Source of the DNA: an uncultured Ruminococcus sp.
GTDB lineage: Bacteria; Bacillota; Clostridia; Oscillospirales; Acutalibacteraceae
Direction of reading: 5' to 3'
NCBI GenBank assembly: GCA_902773635.1
Contig: CACYFH010000008.1
Span: forward strand, 1 to 47,485
Length of the DNA: 47,485 nt
This document shows positions 33,515 through 41,262 of the stretch, one piece after another. Position numbers and translations under genes: made by a program. The notes below the pieces were generated by a model that was not told the DNA's origin, ran no database searches, and saw nothing but the letters and a program-made list of their open reading frames with translations. The first letter of the stretch is position 1. Each line of letters begins with the position of its first letter.

Positions 33515-33572
33515 CGCCGCTTTAATCAGCGGCTTTTTTCGTGAGTTCACAGCGGCTTTTTTCGTGAGTTCA
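33515..33572 (+). terminator. Terminator with tandemly duplicated 3' arm
   Basis: GCCGCTTTAATCAGCGGC plus six T is a terminator. The 23-bp segment starting CAGCGGCTTTTTTCGTGAG is present twice head to tail (33527-33549 and 33550-33572), so the 3' arm and T tract are duplicated exactly. Confidence 0.8.
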
Positions 33573-33578
33573 ATCTCC

Positions 33579-33607
33579 TTGACTATGCGGGTGTTTTGAT
33601 GTAAAAT
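33579..33607 (+). promoter_or_regulatory. Promoter of the flippase-like gene
   Basis: TTGACT (33579-33584) and TAAAAT (33602-33607) with a 17-bp spacer, starting just after the duplicated terminator arm. Confidence 0.75.
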
Positions 33608-33684
33608 ATACTTGGTAGATTATGCGGGTCAAGTCATCAGCGACCCGCCTGCCTTTCACGACCACATGATAAAGGGGGTGTCCT

Positions 33685-34761
33685 ATGGGGACGAAAAAGC
33701 CCAGTATCAAAAAACAGATCCTTAACGTTGCCGTTCTGCTCGCGCTGATCGGCGTCACGTTTTATATTATTTTCGGCAATTCCGACGGCTTCTCCATCAA
33801 GTCTGTCGGGCAGTTCATCGCCGATATCCACTGGCCGTTCCTCTTGGGCGCTTTCCTGTGCATGGTACTGAATATCGGCTGTAAGGGCATCAGTATCAGC
33901 GTGCTGTCAAAGGCGCTCGGCTACCGTAAGGGAGCGCTGAAAAATTACTCCTACGCCTCCGCGGATATCTACTTTTCCGCGATCACGCCCTCCGCGACGG
34001 GCGGTCAGCCCGCCTCCGCGTACTATATGGTGAAGGACGGCATCCCGATCTCCCACACCACCGCGATCCTCTCCGTGAACCTTCTGATGTATACCGCGTC
34101 ACTGATTGCGCTGGCGCTTTTGACCTTCATCCTGCGCCCCGGTCTTTTCCTCAATATCGACTCATGGGTCGTCAAGGTTTGTATTATTGTCGGACTGCTG
34201 GTGCAGCTTTTGTTCCTGTCCGTTTATGTGATGATCATGGTGAGCGAGAAGCTCGTCATGCGGATCGCGAGATGGCTCGTCAATATCGCCGCCTTCCTGC
34301 ACATCACCAAGCACAAGGACGAGTACATCGGGCGCATCAATGATTCCGTCCGCCGCTTCAAGTCATCCGTCCAAATGCTCAGCCATAACCGCAGGGTGAT
34401 GGTCGCGTCCTTCCTGCTCAATTTTCTGGAGCGTCTGGTCTACATCTCCATCGGCGTTCTGGTGTTCTTCGGCGCGCTGCACAACATTCCCGAGCTTGCG
34501 GGCACGAAGATCGACGTGCTCGATATCTATGCTCTGCAGGCTTACTGCTGGTTCGGCTCATACAGCGTTCCCTTGCCCGGAGCGGTCGGCGCGAGCGAGG
34601 CGATCTTCAACAACGTATTCTCTATGGTCATCAGCAACTCCGTCCTGCTCAGCGCGACGATGGTCACGACGCGCGGCATCAACTTCTATATCAGCTTCAT
34701 GTTTGCGGGCGTTGTGACGCTGATCCATCACGTTCGCACACATTTTATCAAGAAAGATTAA
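33685..34761 (+). CDS. Lysylphosphatidylglycerol-synthase-type transmembrane flippase (UPF0104)
   Basis: A 358-aa polytopic membrane protein with about eight helices. Family landmarks are SADIYFSAITPSATGGQPAS and WFGSYSVPLPGAVGASEAIF. Such proteins are the membrane part of MprF-like lipid flippases and free-standing relatives, acting on lipids or glycans in the cytoplasmic membrane. It lacks the soluble aminoacyl-transfer domain of full MprF. RBS AAAGGGGGTG is strong. It is monocistronic here, with a PAP2 phosphatase convergent downstream. Confidence 0.9.
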   Translation: MGTKKPSIKKQILNVAVLLALIGVTFYIIFGNSDGFSIKSVGQFIADIHWPFLLGAFLCMVLNIGCKGISISVLSKALGYRKGALKNYSYASADIYFSAITPSATGGQPASAYYMVKDGIPISHTTAILSVNLLMYTASLIALALLTFILRPGLFLNIDSWVVKVCIIVGLLVQLLFLSVYVMIMVSEKLVMRIARWLVNIAAFLHITKHKDEYIGRINDSVRRFKSSVQMLSHNRRVMVASFLLNFLERLVYISIGVLVFFGALHNIPELAGTKIDVLDIYALQAYCWFGSYSVPLPGAVGASEAIFNNVFSMVISNSVLLSATMVTTRGINFYISFMFAGVVTLIHHVRTHFIKKD

Positions 34762-34801
34762 TACTAAGTTTCCATTAAATGCTTTAACAAATTTATTAAC
34801 G
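34762..34801. repeat. TACTAAGTTTCCATTAAA family repeat, second copy
   Basis: ATACTAAGTTTCCATTAAAT and following GCTTTAACAAATT match the right arm of the inverted repeat at 20446-20519. It begins at the stop codon of the flippase-like gene. Confidence 0.75.
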
Positions 34802-34843
34802 GAAAATTTCGTAGAACGAGGCGGACGACGCAGACAGGCTGTC

Positions 34844-34895
34844 GCCTGTCAAGGAGGACAACGAAGTTATACGGAATTTCTGTGACAGCTTTTTT
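34844..34895 (+). terminator. Possible terminator of the flippase-like gene
   Basis: GCTGTC and GACAGC, followed by TTTTTT, could pair over a 40-base loop. The long loop makes this weak. Confidence 0.35.
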
Positions 34896-34910
34896 CTATA
34901 CTAACGCAAA

Positions 34911-34936
34911 ATCAAAGACCGCCCTTTCGGACGGCC
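34911..34936 (-). terminator. Terminator of the PAP2 phosphatase gene
   Basis: Read on the minus strand, GGCCGTCC-GAAA-GGGCGGTC is followed by TTTGATTTT. Two G-U pairs complete the stem only in minus-strand RNA, which fits the leftward PAP2 gene. Confidence 0.75.
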
Positions 34937-34986
34937 TTGATTGGGAAATCTATTATCTTTAAGGAGAGAAAAAAGAAGTTAGCAAT

Positions 34987-35490
34987 TTAGAATACAAAGA
35001 AGCCTAACACGCCGATCAGTACGCCGATGGCGGCGCCTCCGATGACGTCGCGGATGAAGTGTACGCCCGCGAGCACTCTCGTCAAGCCGATCGCAGCGGC
35101 GAGGATCAGCATGATGACGCCGATCCGCGTGGAGATATACATGAACGCCATCGCGATGATGAAGGCACAGACGGTGTGGCGGGAGGGGAAGCTCCTGCCC
35201 TTGGTTTTCTTCTCGACCGCGGGGGTGTAATCGTAGACCTCGTAGGGTCGCTTCGCGTTGATGATCGCGCGGACGATCGAGACGATGATCAGCGTCCCCA
35301 GAGGGATCAGCCCGAAGCGGAGAAAACGCTCGCTCAGAAAGCCCTCGCGGATACCCAGCATGATAAGCTGGATGGGGTAGAAGATATACATGACAAGCGG
35401 CAGAACGTCATGCAGCGCCTTGATGGTGGTATTACGCAGCCGCGTCTCGGAAAAATACGCGCTCATGCTCTTGTAGCTTTCGCCCTTCAT
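34987..35490 (-). CDS. PAP2-family membrane phosphatase
   Basis: A 167-aa protein with about five helices. The phosphatase signature is split into KKTKGRSFPSRHT and TRVLAGVHFIRDV, with the catalytic His of SRH and the His/Asp pair of the second motif. Members dephosphorylate lipid phosphates such as undecaprenyl pyrophosphate or phosphatidate outside the membrane. The start at 35490 follows GAAAGGAAGTG; an upstream in-frame ATG at 35514 would make this site coding. Confidence 0.92.
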   Translation of the reverse strand: MKGESYKSMSAYFSETRLRNTTIKALHDVLPLVMYIFYPIQLIMLGIREGFLSERFLRFGLIPLGTLIIVSIVRAIINAKRPYEVYDYTPAVEKKTKGRSFPSRHTVCAFIIAMAFMYISTRIGVIMLILAAAIGLTRVLAGVHFIRDVIGGAAIGVLIGVLGFFVF

Positions 35491-35627
35491 TCTGCCACTT
35501 CCTTTCAAATCCATAGTCAGTATCTTTGCGGTGATATCATCATAACAGACTTTTGTGACGATGACATCAACAAAAAATGACTAATTTATGAATATTCTAT
35601 GACGTTTTCTGAAAAACGTGCAGTTTT

Positions 35628-37466
35628 TTAAATCTCTATCCTGACGTGGTAGCTCTCGAGCCAGTGGTCGAGCTGGATGAGATACGCCATGATCTGCGGC
35701 GCGCGCATGAGCTGACCGTACCACGGAGAGCTGAGCCGATCGGGATGCTCCATGATATCCTCGATCCCCTCGCGGCTGAGCAGGGTGTTGATCCTGCGGC
35801 TCTTATCATTGAGTAGCTCCCGCACCCGCTCACAGCATATCTGCATGTAGACCGGATTGTGGGTCTTGGGATAGGGACTTTTCTTGCGGTAGACGATCTC
35901 ACGCGGGAGGATATCCTCAAACGCCTTGCGGATGATTCCCTTCTCACGTCCGCCGTAGGCCTTCAGCTCCCACGGCATGTTGTAGGCGTAGTCGACGAGC
36001 CTGAGGTCGCAGAAGGGTACGCGCACCTCGAGCCCTGAGTACATGGAACAGCGGTCCTTGCGCTCTAAAAGGCACTGCATGAACCAGTAGAAGTTGAGCC
36101 GGAACATCTCGCGCATGCGGCGGTCGACCTTGCTGTCGGACTTCAAATAATCTGTCTCTTTGATCGTGTCGAGGTACCTTTGGCGCACATATTCTTCTCC
36201 GCGCGGTAGGACGCCCGCCTTGAGCACCTGCCGCCTGATCGCCTGCTCTCTCGACCACGGAAAGCAGTCCTCGAATAGGATATCGTGGTTGTGATACCAC
36301 GGATAACCGCCCCATAGTTCATCTGCACATTCGCCCGAGAGCGCGACGGTGAACCGCTTCTTGATCTCCTTGCAGAATAAGAGGAGAGAGGAGTCGATGT
36401 CCACATAGCCCGGCAGGTCTCGTGCGTCCACGGAAGGGTAGAGCGCGTCCGCGACCCGCTCGTTGTCAAGGATGACCTCATGATGGCGCGCCTGACAGCT
36501 CTGCACCATCATGCCGATGTACTCATAGTCGGCGTTTGGCTGGAACAGGCTCCTTTCAAAATACTTCCGATTGTCGGTATACTCCACGGAGTAGGTGTCG
36601 ATGTTCGGAAGTTTATTTCTTTTGCGGAAATTTGAAGCGGTTTGACAGATGATACTGGAATCAAGCCCGCCCGAGAGGAAAAAGCACATCGGCACGTCGG
36701 AGACGAGCTGGCGCTCGATCGCGTCCGTCAGCAGGAAGCGCACCTTCTCGATCGTCTGCGCCTCATCGTCCTCGTGCTCGTGCGCCGTGAGGCGGTAGTA
36801 CCGCGTCTTGCTGAGCTTTCCGTCCTCATAGACAGCGTACTCCCCGGGGAGAAGCTCGTCGATATCCTTGAAGATCCCGTTGCCCGCTGTTCTCGCGGGT
36901 CCGAGAAAGAACAGCTCATACAGGCCTTCCTCCGTGACGACAGGCGCGACCATCCCGCTTTTGAGGATGGCTTTGATCTCTGAGCCGAAGAGCAGACCGC
37001 CCCTGTATTGATGATAGAACAGCGGCTTCACGCCGACGCGGTCGCGGCAGAGAAAGAGCCTGTTCGCACCCTCTTCATAGACCGCGAAGGCGAAGATGCC
37101 GTTGAGCTTTTCGGCGCATTTCTCGCCGTAGTAGCAGTATGCCTTTAATAAGACCTCGGTGTCGCTGTGCGTGCCGAAGCCGAAGCCGACCGCCTCCAGC
37201 TCCCTTCTCAGTTCATCGGTGTTGTACAGCTCGCCGTTGTAGACGATCGTGTATTTCTCGCCCTCATAGAGGGTGCTCATGGGCTGTTGACCGCCTTCGG
37301 GGTCGATGACCGAGAGCCGCCGATGCAGAAGCGCCGCGTGACGGCGGATGTACTCGCCGTGCTCGTCGGGGCCTCTGCGCGCGAGCGTCTGGGACATGCT
37401 CATGAGCAGCTCATGCTCCGCTCCTAAATCTCTGTTCTGATCCAACCAACCTGCTATTCCGCACAT
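35628..37466 (-). CDS. asnB: Glutamine-hydrolysing asparagine synthetase
   Basis: A 612-aa AsnB. The N-terminal class II glutaminase has the nucleophile Cys2 (MCGIAGW) and the glutamine-site YNGELYN. The C-terminal synthetase has the PP-loop SGGLDSS (about residues 265-271). It converts aspartate plus glutamine and ATP to asparagine. It lies 12 bp downstream of the ylbJ-like gene on the same strand and is probably co-transcribed with it. Confidence 0.97.
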   Translation of the reverse strand: MCGIAGWLDQNRDLGAEHELLMSMSQTLARRGPDEHGEYIRRHAALLHRRLSVIDPEGGQQPMSTLYEGEKYTIVYNGELYNTDELRRELEAVGFGFGTHSDTEVLLKAYCYYGEKCAEKLNGIFAFAVYEEGANRLFLCRDRVGVKPLFYHQYRGGLLFGSEIKAILKSGMVAPVVTEEGLYELFFLGPARTAGNGIFKDIDELLPGEYAVYEDGKLSKTRYYRLTAHEHEDDEAQTIEKVRFLLTDAIERQLVSDVPMCFFLSGGLDSSIICQTASNFRKRNKLPNIDTYSVEYTDNRKYFERSLFQPNADYEYIGMMVQSCQARHHEVILDNERVADALYPSVDARDLPGYVDIDSSLLLFCKEIKKRFTVALSGECADELWGGYPWYHNHDILFEDCFPWSREQAIRRQVLKAGVLPRGEEYVRQRYLDTIKETDYLKSDSKVDRRMREMFRLNFYWFMQCLLERKDRCSMYSGLEVRVPFCDLRLVDYAYNMPWELKAYGGREKGIIRKAFEDILPREIVYRKKSPYPKTHNPVYMQICCERVRELLNDKSRRINTLLSREGIEDIMEHPDRLSSPWYGQLMRAPQIMAYLIQLDHWLESYHVRIEI

Positions 37467-37478
37467 AGTTACCTCCGT

Positions 37479-38537
37479 TTAATTCTTTTGCATTTTTGCC
37501 CTCTGCTTATGTACCGAGCCGAGGAAGCACAGCGCGCTGACCACCAGCGCCGCCGAGCCGATCAGCGTAGCGGATCTCGCCGCGCTCAGGGGCGCTTCCG
37601 TGGAGTTGAAAACACTGACCTCGATCGGGAAAACCATAAGTAATATATATGTCAAACCTGCCGTGATTATACCCTGCAACATGCGAAAAAGGACAAATAT
37701 GCCGTGACGGATCGGGAGCTTGCGGCAGGCGGCGAAGATCTGCAGGTGCACGGATATCCCGCCGAAGCCTATGAAGAAGGCGATAAGCGCGAGCGGATAA
37801 CGCCTGCACAGGATCGCACAGCCCGAGGTGATCTCGATCGCCGCGGAGCTAAGGGCGGTCAGGGTCGGGATAGGAGAGACCGTGGCGATCACCTCGATCA
37901 GCGCCGTGCAGATCACCACCATCGCGCACATGTGAAAGGTCGAGCGCGAGGCGTCCGACACCGCGTCGATCAGGACGCCCTTGCCGCGGATGATCCCATT
38001 TTGCGGATGGGTTTCGGTTTGCGGGCGCTTGACGATCCGACCGATCAAGAGCGCTAAGATCAGCGTGCTGATTATTTGCGCCGTCAGCAGGAGAAGCCCC
38101 GCCTCGGGTGAGCCGAGCAGCGCGCGCCCGACGAAATTCATCAAAAAGCCCGGTCCCGCGCATACTGCGATATACGCCGTCCTCTCCGCGTCGCCCTCGC
38201 TGAGCTTGCCGTCCTCATAGAGCATTTCCGCACAGCGTGCGCCCACGGGATAGCCGCCGATCATCGCGAGGATGATGACCGCGAGCGAGGGATAGGGGAG
38301 GAGGAAGAGCCTTCGGCTCAGTCTGTCCAGCGGTCGCGCGATCTGCTCCGCCGTTCCGCTTTTGATCAGATACGCGGAGAGCACCATCATAAAGAACAGC
38401 GACGGCACCAAAACCTGGATGCAGAACAGGATACCGTTGCGTATCCCGCGTGAACATTCCTCCGCATATTTCAGACAGAGAAAGATCCCCAGCCCGATGC
38501 ACAATATTCGAAATAAGAAAAATAATTTTTGCTTCAT
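37479..38537 (-). CDS. ylbJ: YlbJ-like sporulation membrane protein
   Basis: A 352-aa protein with about eight membrane helices and nucleoside-transporter-type gate motifs: PSLFFMMVLSAYLIKSG, MIGGYPVGARCAEMLYEDGK, YIAVCAGPGFLMNFVG and FIGFGGISVHLQIFA. YlbJ is a sigma-E-controlled sporulation protein in Bacillus. The start is placed at 38537 after GGTGAT; a longer in-frame extension would run through repeats and opposite-strand yqfC. It is divergent from yqfC, another sporulation gene. Confidence 0.88.
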   Translation of the reverse strand: MKQKLFFLFRILCIGLGIFLCLKYAEECSRGIRNGILFCIQVLVPSLFFMMVLSAYLIKSGTAEQIARPLDRLSRRLFLLPYPSLAVIILAMIGGYPVGARCAEMLYEDGKLSEGDAERTAYIAVCAGPGFLMNFVGRALLGSPEAGLLLLTAQIISTLILALLIGRIVKRPQTETHPQNGIIRGKGVLIDAVSDASRSTFHMCAMVVICTALIEVIATVSPIPTLTALSSAAIEITSGCAILCRRYPLALIAFFIGFGGISVHLQIFAACRKLPIRHGIFVLFRMLQGIITAGLTYILLMVFPIEVSVFNSTEAPLSAARSATLIGSAALVVSALCFLGSVHKQRAKMQKN

Positions 38538-38569
38538 TTTATCACCAACAGGGTAGGAGTGAGAATAAT

Positions 38570-38592
38570 TGTAGGGTACGTCGCTCCCTACA
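38570..38592. repeat. Small hairpin TGTAGGG/CCCTACA
   Basis: A 7-bp perfect stem with a TACGTCGCT loop between ylbJ and yqfC, a likely remnant of the GTAGGG palindrome families. Confidence 0.55.
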
Positions 38593-38611
38593 GCTGACCT
38601 CCAACCACCAC

Positions 38612-38640
38612 TCATATATATGCGCCCTTTCTCATAAAAT
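38612..38640 (+). promoter_or_regulatory. Sigma-E-like promoter of yqfC-yqfD
   Basis: TCATATA (38612-38618) and CATAAAAT (38633-38640) with a 14-bp spacer resemble the mother-cell sigma-E consensus (ATA-type -35 and CATACAAT -10), and yqfC/yqfD are known sigma-E targets in Bacillus. Confidence 0.6.
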
Positions 38641-38654
38641 GAACGGGTGATGAC

Positions 38655-38924
38655 ATGAAACGTAAGAAGAACAAAGACGAGAGAGGCGCCCGCGCCTACG
38701 CCATCCCGCCCGCGCTGAGTGCGCCGTGCATCGAGCTTTCGGGCAACCGTGAGCTGTTGATCGAGGGGAGCAAGGGCGTTCTGGAATATTCCACGGAGCT
38801 GATCCGCGTGAATACGGTCGGGATCGTGATCACCGTGAGCGGGCGCGGGCTGAACCTGCGCTGTATCTCGGAATCCGCGCTCGTGATCGACGGCTTCATC
38901 ACGAGCCTTGCCTTTGATGCGTGA
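38655..38924 (+). CDS. yqfC: Sporulation protein YqfC
   Basis: An 89-aa protein of the YabP/YqfC family (PCIELSGNRELLIEGSKGVL, YSTELIRVNTVGIVITVSG, GFITSLAF). It is mother-cell expressed and needed for efficient spore formation in Bacillus. RBS GGGTGAT. It is followed after 7 bp by yqfD, the usual pair. Confidence 0.92.
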   Translation: MKRKKNKDERGARAYAIPPALSAPCIELSGNRELLIEGSKGVLEYSTELIRVNTVGIVITVSGRGLNLRCISESALVIDGFITSLAFDA

Positions 38925-38931
38925 GGCGCTT

Positions 38932-40113
38932 ATGCTATTAGAGTTCATACGATTTTTTCGCGGCTCTGTCCGTTTTACGATCAACGGGAAGTTTCCCGAA
39001 CGCTTTCTCAATATCACGGCGGGTCGCGGGGTGCGGCTCTGGAACGTGAGACGCGGCGCGGACTTCTCCGCGTGCATGTATATGGCGAATTACCGCAGGA
39101 TCAGACCTCTGGCGCGCGGCGCGGGCGTTCGGCTGAGAGTCACTCAGCGGTTCGGCTTTCCTTCGCTGTTGAAGCAATACCGCGACCGCACGGGGCTTTT
39201 GATCGGCGCGTGCGCGTTCCTTTTGACGGTATTCATCATGTCACAGTTCATCTGGAGCATCGACGTCGTCGGGACACAGACACTCAGCCGCACGGAGGTG
39301 CTCGCCCTTCTGAGGGAGAACGGACTGTATGTCGGCGCGTTCAAGCCTTTCGTGGACGATACGGCGATCGCACATGAGATGATGCTCAGTCGTCCGGAGA
39401 TCGGCTGGATGGCGGTCAATCTGACGGGCTCCTACGCTTCCGTGGAGATCAAGGAGGAGACCCCGCCGCCCGAGGTCAAGGATATTGCCGCACCGTGCAA
39501 CGTGAAGGCGACCCGCGACGGCAGGGTCATCCGGCTCAACGCCTATGAGGGCACGACGGAGGTCGAGGAAGGCTCGGGCGTTGTGGCGGGTCAGCTCCTC
39601 GTCAGCGGCGTGATGGGCTCGCCCGAAGTTGGGGAACGGCTGGTTCATGCCGACGCGCTCGTGATCGCGGAAACGGTGCATGAAGCGAGCTTTTCCGTGC
39701 CCGATCACCTGACAGGGATCAGACCAAATGGCGAGTTTGCCGAGAGAAGGAGCGCGGAGCTTTTCGGTCTGCGGCTTCCGTATGGCTTTGCGGGCGTGTC
39801 ATCGGAGCGCTCCGTCGTTTTGGAGCGGAAGGAATCGCCCGCGCCGATGGACGTCACGCTCCCGCTCGCCTCCGTCTCGGAGAAGGTATACGCGCTGGAG
39901 GAATTCGAGAGATCGCTCGATGAAAAGACGGCGGAAGGCTTGCTGTTACAGCAGTCCGAACTTTATGAGACCTTCGCGCTCTGCGACTGTACCGTGACGA
40001 ACAGGAGCACGAGGCTGACCCATAACGGCGGTCAGTATACGCTCTGTGTGACCTATACCTGCGAGGAGGATATCGCAGAGAGCGTTCCGATCGGGACATA
40101 CACGCTGGGATAG
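38932..40113 (+). CDS. yqfD: Sporulation protein YqfD
   Basis: A 393-aa sporulation protein with one membrane segment (GLLIGACAFLLTVFIMSQFI, about 80-100) and an extracytoplasmic domain (SIDVVGTQTLSRTEVLALL, GWMAVNLTGSYASVEIKEE, VARDG-like repeat region). The start at 38932 follows GTGAGG and is 7 bp after yqfC. In Bacillus yqfD precedes phoH and ybeY, whereas here a repeat and a YmdB-type gene follow, so the usual synteny is broken. Confidence 0.93.
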   Translation: MLLEFIRFFRGSVRFTINGKFPERFLNITAGRGVRLWNVRRGADFSACMYMANYRRIRPLARGAGVRLRVTQRFGFPSLLKQYRDRTGLLIGACAFLLTVFIMSQFIWSIDVVGTQTLSRTEVLALLRENGLYVGAFKPFVDDTAIAHEMMLSRPEIGWMAVNLTGSYASVEIKEETPPPEVKDIAAPCNVKATRDGRVIRLNAYEGTTEVEEGSGVVAGQLLVSGVMGSPEVGERLVHADALVIAETVHEASFSVPDHLTGIRPNGEFAERRSAELFGLRLPYGFAGVSSERSVVLERKESPAPMDVTLPLASVSEKVYALEEFERSLDEKTAEGLLLQQSELYETFALCDCTVTNRSTRLTHNGGQYTLCVTYTCEEDIAESVPIGTYTLG

Positions 40114-40118
40114 TGTTT

Positions 40119-40308
40119 GTAGGGCGGGGGCTTGCTCCCGCCGATGCTCTCCGCAAAATTCCGTGTAATTGCGAAGCATATGAAGCTATATTTGCTCCGC
40201 GCATAAGAACCTTCAATATGAAACGTCTCGGCGGGAGCATTCCTCGCCGGAGACGGCTCCTCCCCTTGTCCTTCGGACATTCCCCCAACGGGGGTACCCC
40301 CGCCCTAC
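40119..40308. repeat. Composite GTAGGGCGGGGG...CCCCCGCCCTAC element
   Basis: A 190-bp element with inverted ends. Its right 79 bp (40230-40308) is the reverse complement of the element at 9808-9890. The left end is the short form joined to about 85 bp of unrelated AT-richer sequence, as if one copy had inserted into or recombined with another. Confidence 0.85.
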
Positions 40309-40323
40309 GATAATGTGTTCCGC

Positions 40324-40352
40324 TTGCCAAGACGCTCCGCTTGTGCTATACT
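40324..40352 (+). promoter_or_regulatory. Promoter of the YmdB-type gene
   Basis: TTGCCA (40324-40329) and TATACT (40347-40352) with a 17-bp spacer and TGTGC before the -10. Confidence 0.7.
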
Positions 40353-40383
40353 GAGACCATCTCAGATATAGAAAGATGATCAT

Positions 40384-41157
40384 ATGCGTATTATGTGTAT
40401 CGGCGACGTGGTGGGTACTGTGGGATGCACCTTCCTCAGAAAGCACCTTCCGTCGTTCAAAAAGGTTCAGAATGTTGACCTCGTCATCTGCAACGGGGAG
40501 AATTCCGCCGACGGCAACGGCATGACCGTCCGTTCCGCAGAGTATCTCTTCGCGTCGGGTGTGGACGTTATCACGCTCGGCAACCACAGCTTCCGCCGTA
40601 AGGAGGCGTTCTCCATGATGGACGAGAATCAGAATATCGTCCGACCTGCGAACTTCCCGCCCGCGACTACTCCGGGCAGAGGATACTGTGTCGTGGATAT
40701 GGGCTTTACGACGGTCGGGGTCGTCAACCTGATGGGTACGGTCGCGATGGACGCGCACCTGGATAATCCCTTCCTCACGGCGGATAAGATCCTCTCACAG
40801 CTCGACACGAAGATCACGATCGTCGATTTCCATGCGGAGGCGACCTCCGAGAAGCGCGCGATGGGCTTCTATCTCGACGGCAGGGTATCAGCTGTTTTCG
40901 GCACGCATACCCATGTGCAGACCGCGGACGCGCAGGTGCTCCCGAACGGCACGGGTTATATCACGGACGTCGGCATGACCGGCGTGATCGACAGCTGTCT
41001 CGGCGTGAAGAAGGATATCATCATCCGGCGCTTCACGACCCAGCTCTCCGAGCGCTTTGAGCTTGCGGACGGCGACTGCATGCTCGACTGCGTGATCTTC
41101 GATATCGACCGCTCCACGGGACGGTGTACGGCGGCTCAGTCATTTGAACTAAGATAA
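40384..41157 (+). CDS. YmdB-type metallophosphoesterase (TIGR00282 family)
   Basis: A 257-aa phosphodiesterase. Metal-site motifs are MCIGDVVGTVG, CNGENSADGNG, TLGNHSFRRKE, VDFHAEATSEKRAMG and FGTHTHVQTADA. YmdB hydrolyses 2',3'-cyclic nucleotides and affects RNA turnover and multicellular behaviour in Bacillus. The length is normal. It stands between palindromic repeats and the FakA-like gene, each with its own promoter. Confidence 0.93.
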   Translation: MRIMCIGDVVGTVGCTFLRKHLPSFKKVQNVDLVICNGENSADGNGMTVRSAEYLFASGVDVITLGNHSFRRKEAFSMMDENQNIVRPANFPPATTPGRGYCVVDMGFTTVGVVNLMGTVAMDAHLDNPFLTADKILSQLDTKITIVDFHAEATSEKRAMGFYLDGRVSAVFGTHTHVQTADAQVLPNGTGYITDVGMTGVIDSCLGVKKDIIIRRFTTQLSERFELADGDCMLDCVIFDIDRSTGRCTAAQSFELR

Positions 41158-41193
41158 TTTGCAATTTATTACCCTTTTTTGTATACAAAATGC

Positions 41194-41222
41194 TTGCTAA
41201 TTGTTTCAATTTAGTGTATAAT
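41194..41222 (+). promoter_or_regulatory. Promoter of the FakA-like gene
   Basis: TTGCTA (41194-41199) and TATAAT (41217-41222) with a 17-bp spacer and TGTG before the -10. Confidence 0.7.
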
Positions 41223-41262
41223 AAAACAAGTTTGTAACAATTAGGCAAAGGAAGTGTTTACG

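Noticed and set aside
38541-39077. Upstream extension of the ylbJ-like frame
   Set aside because: Runs through a palindrome and antisense to yqfC/yqfD; start at 38537 has a ribosome site and matches the family.
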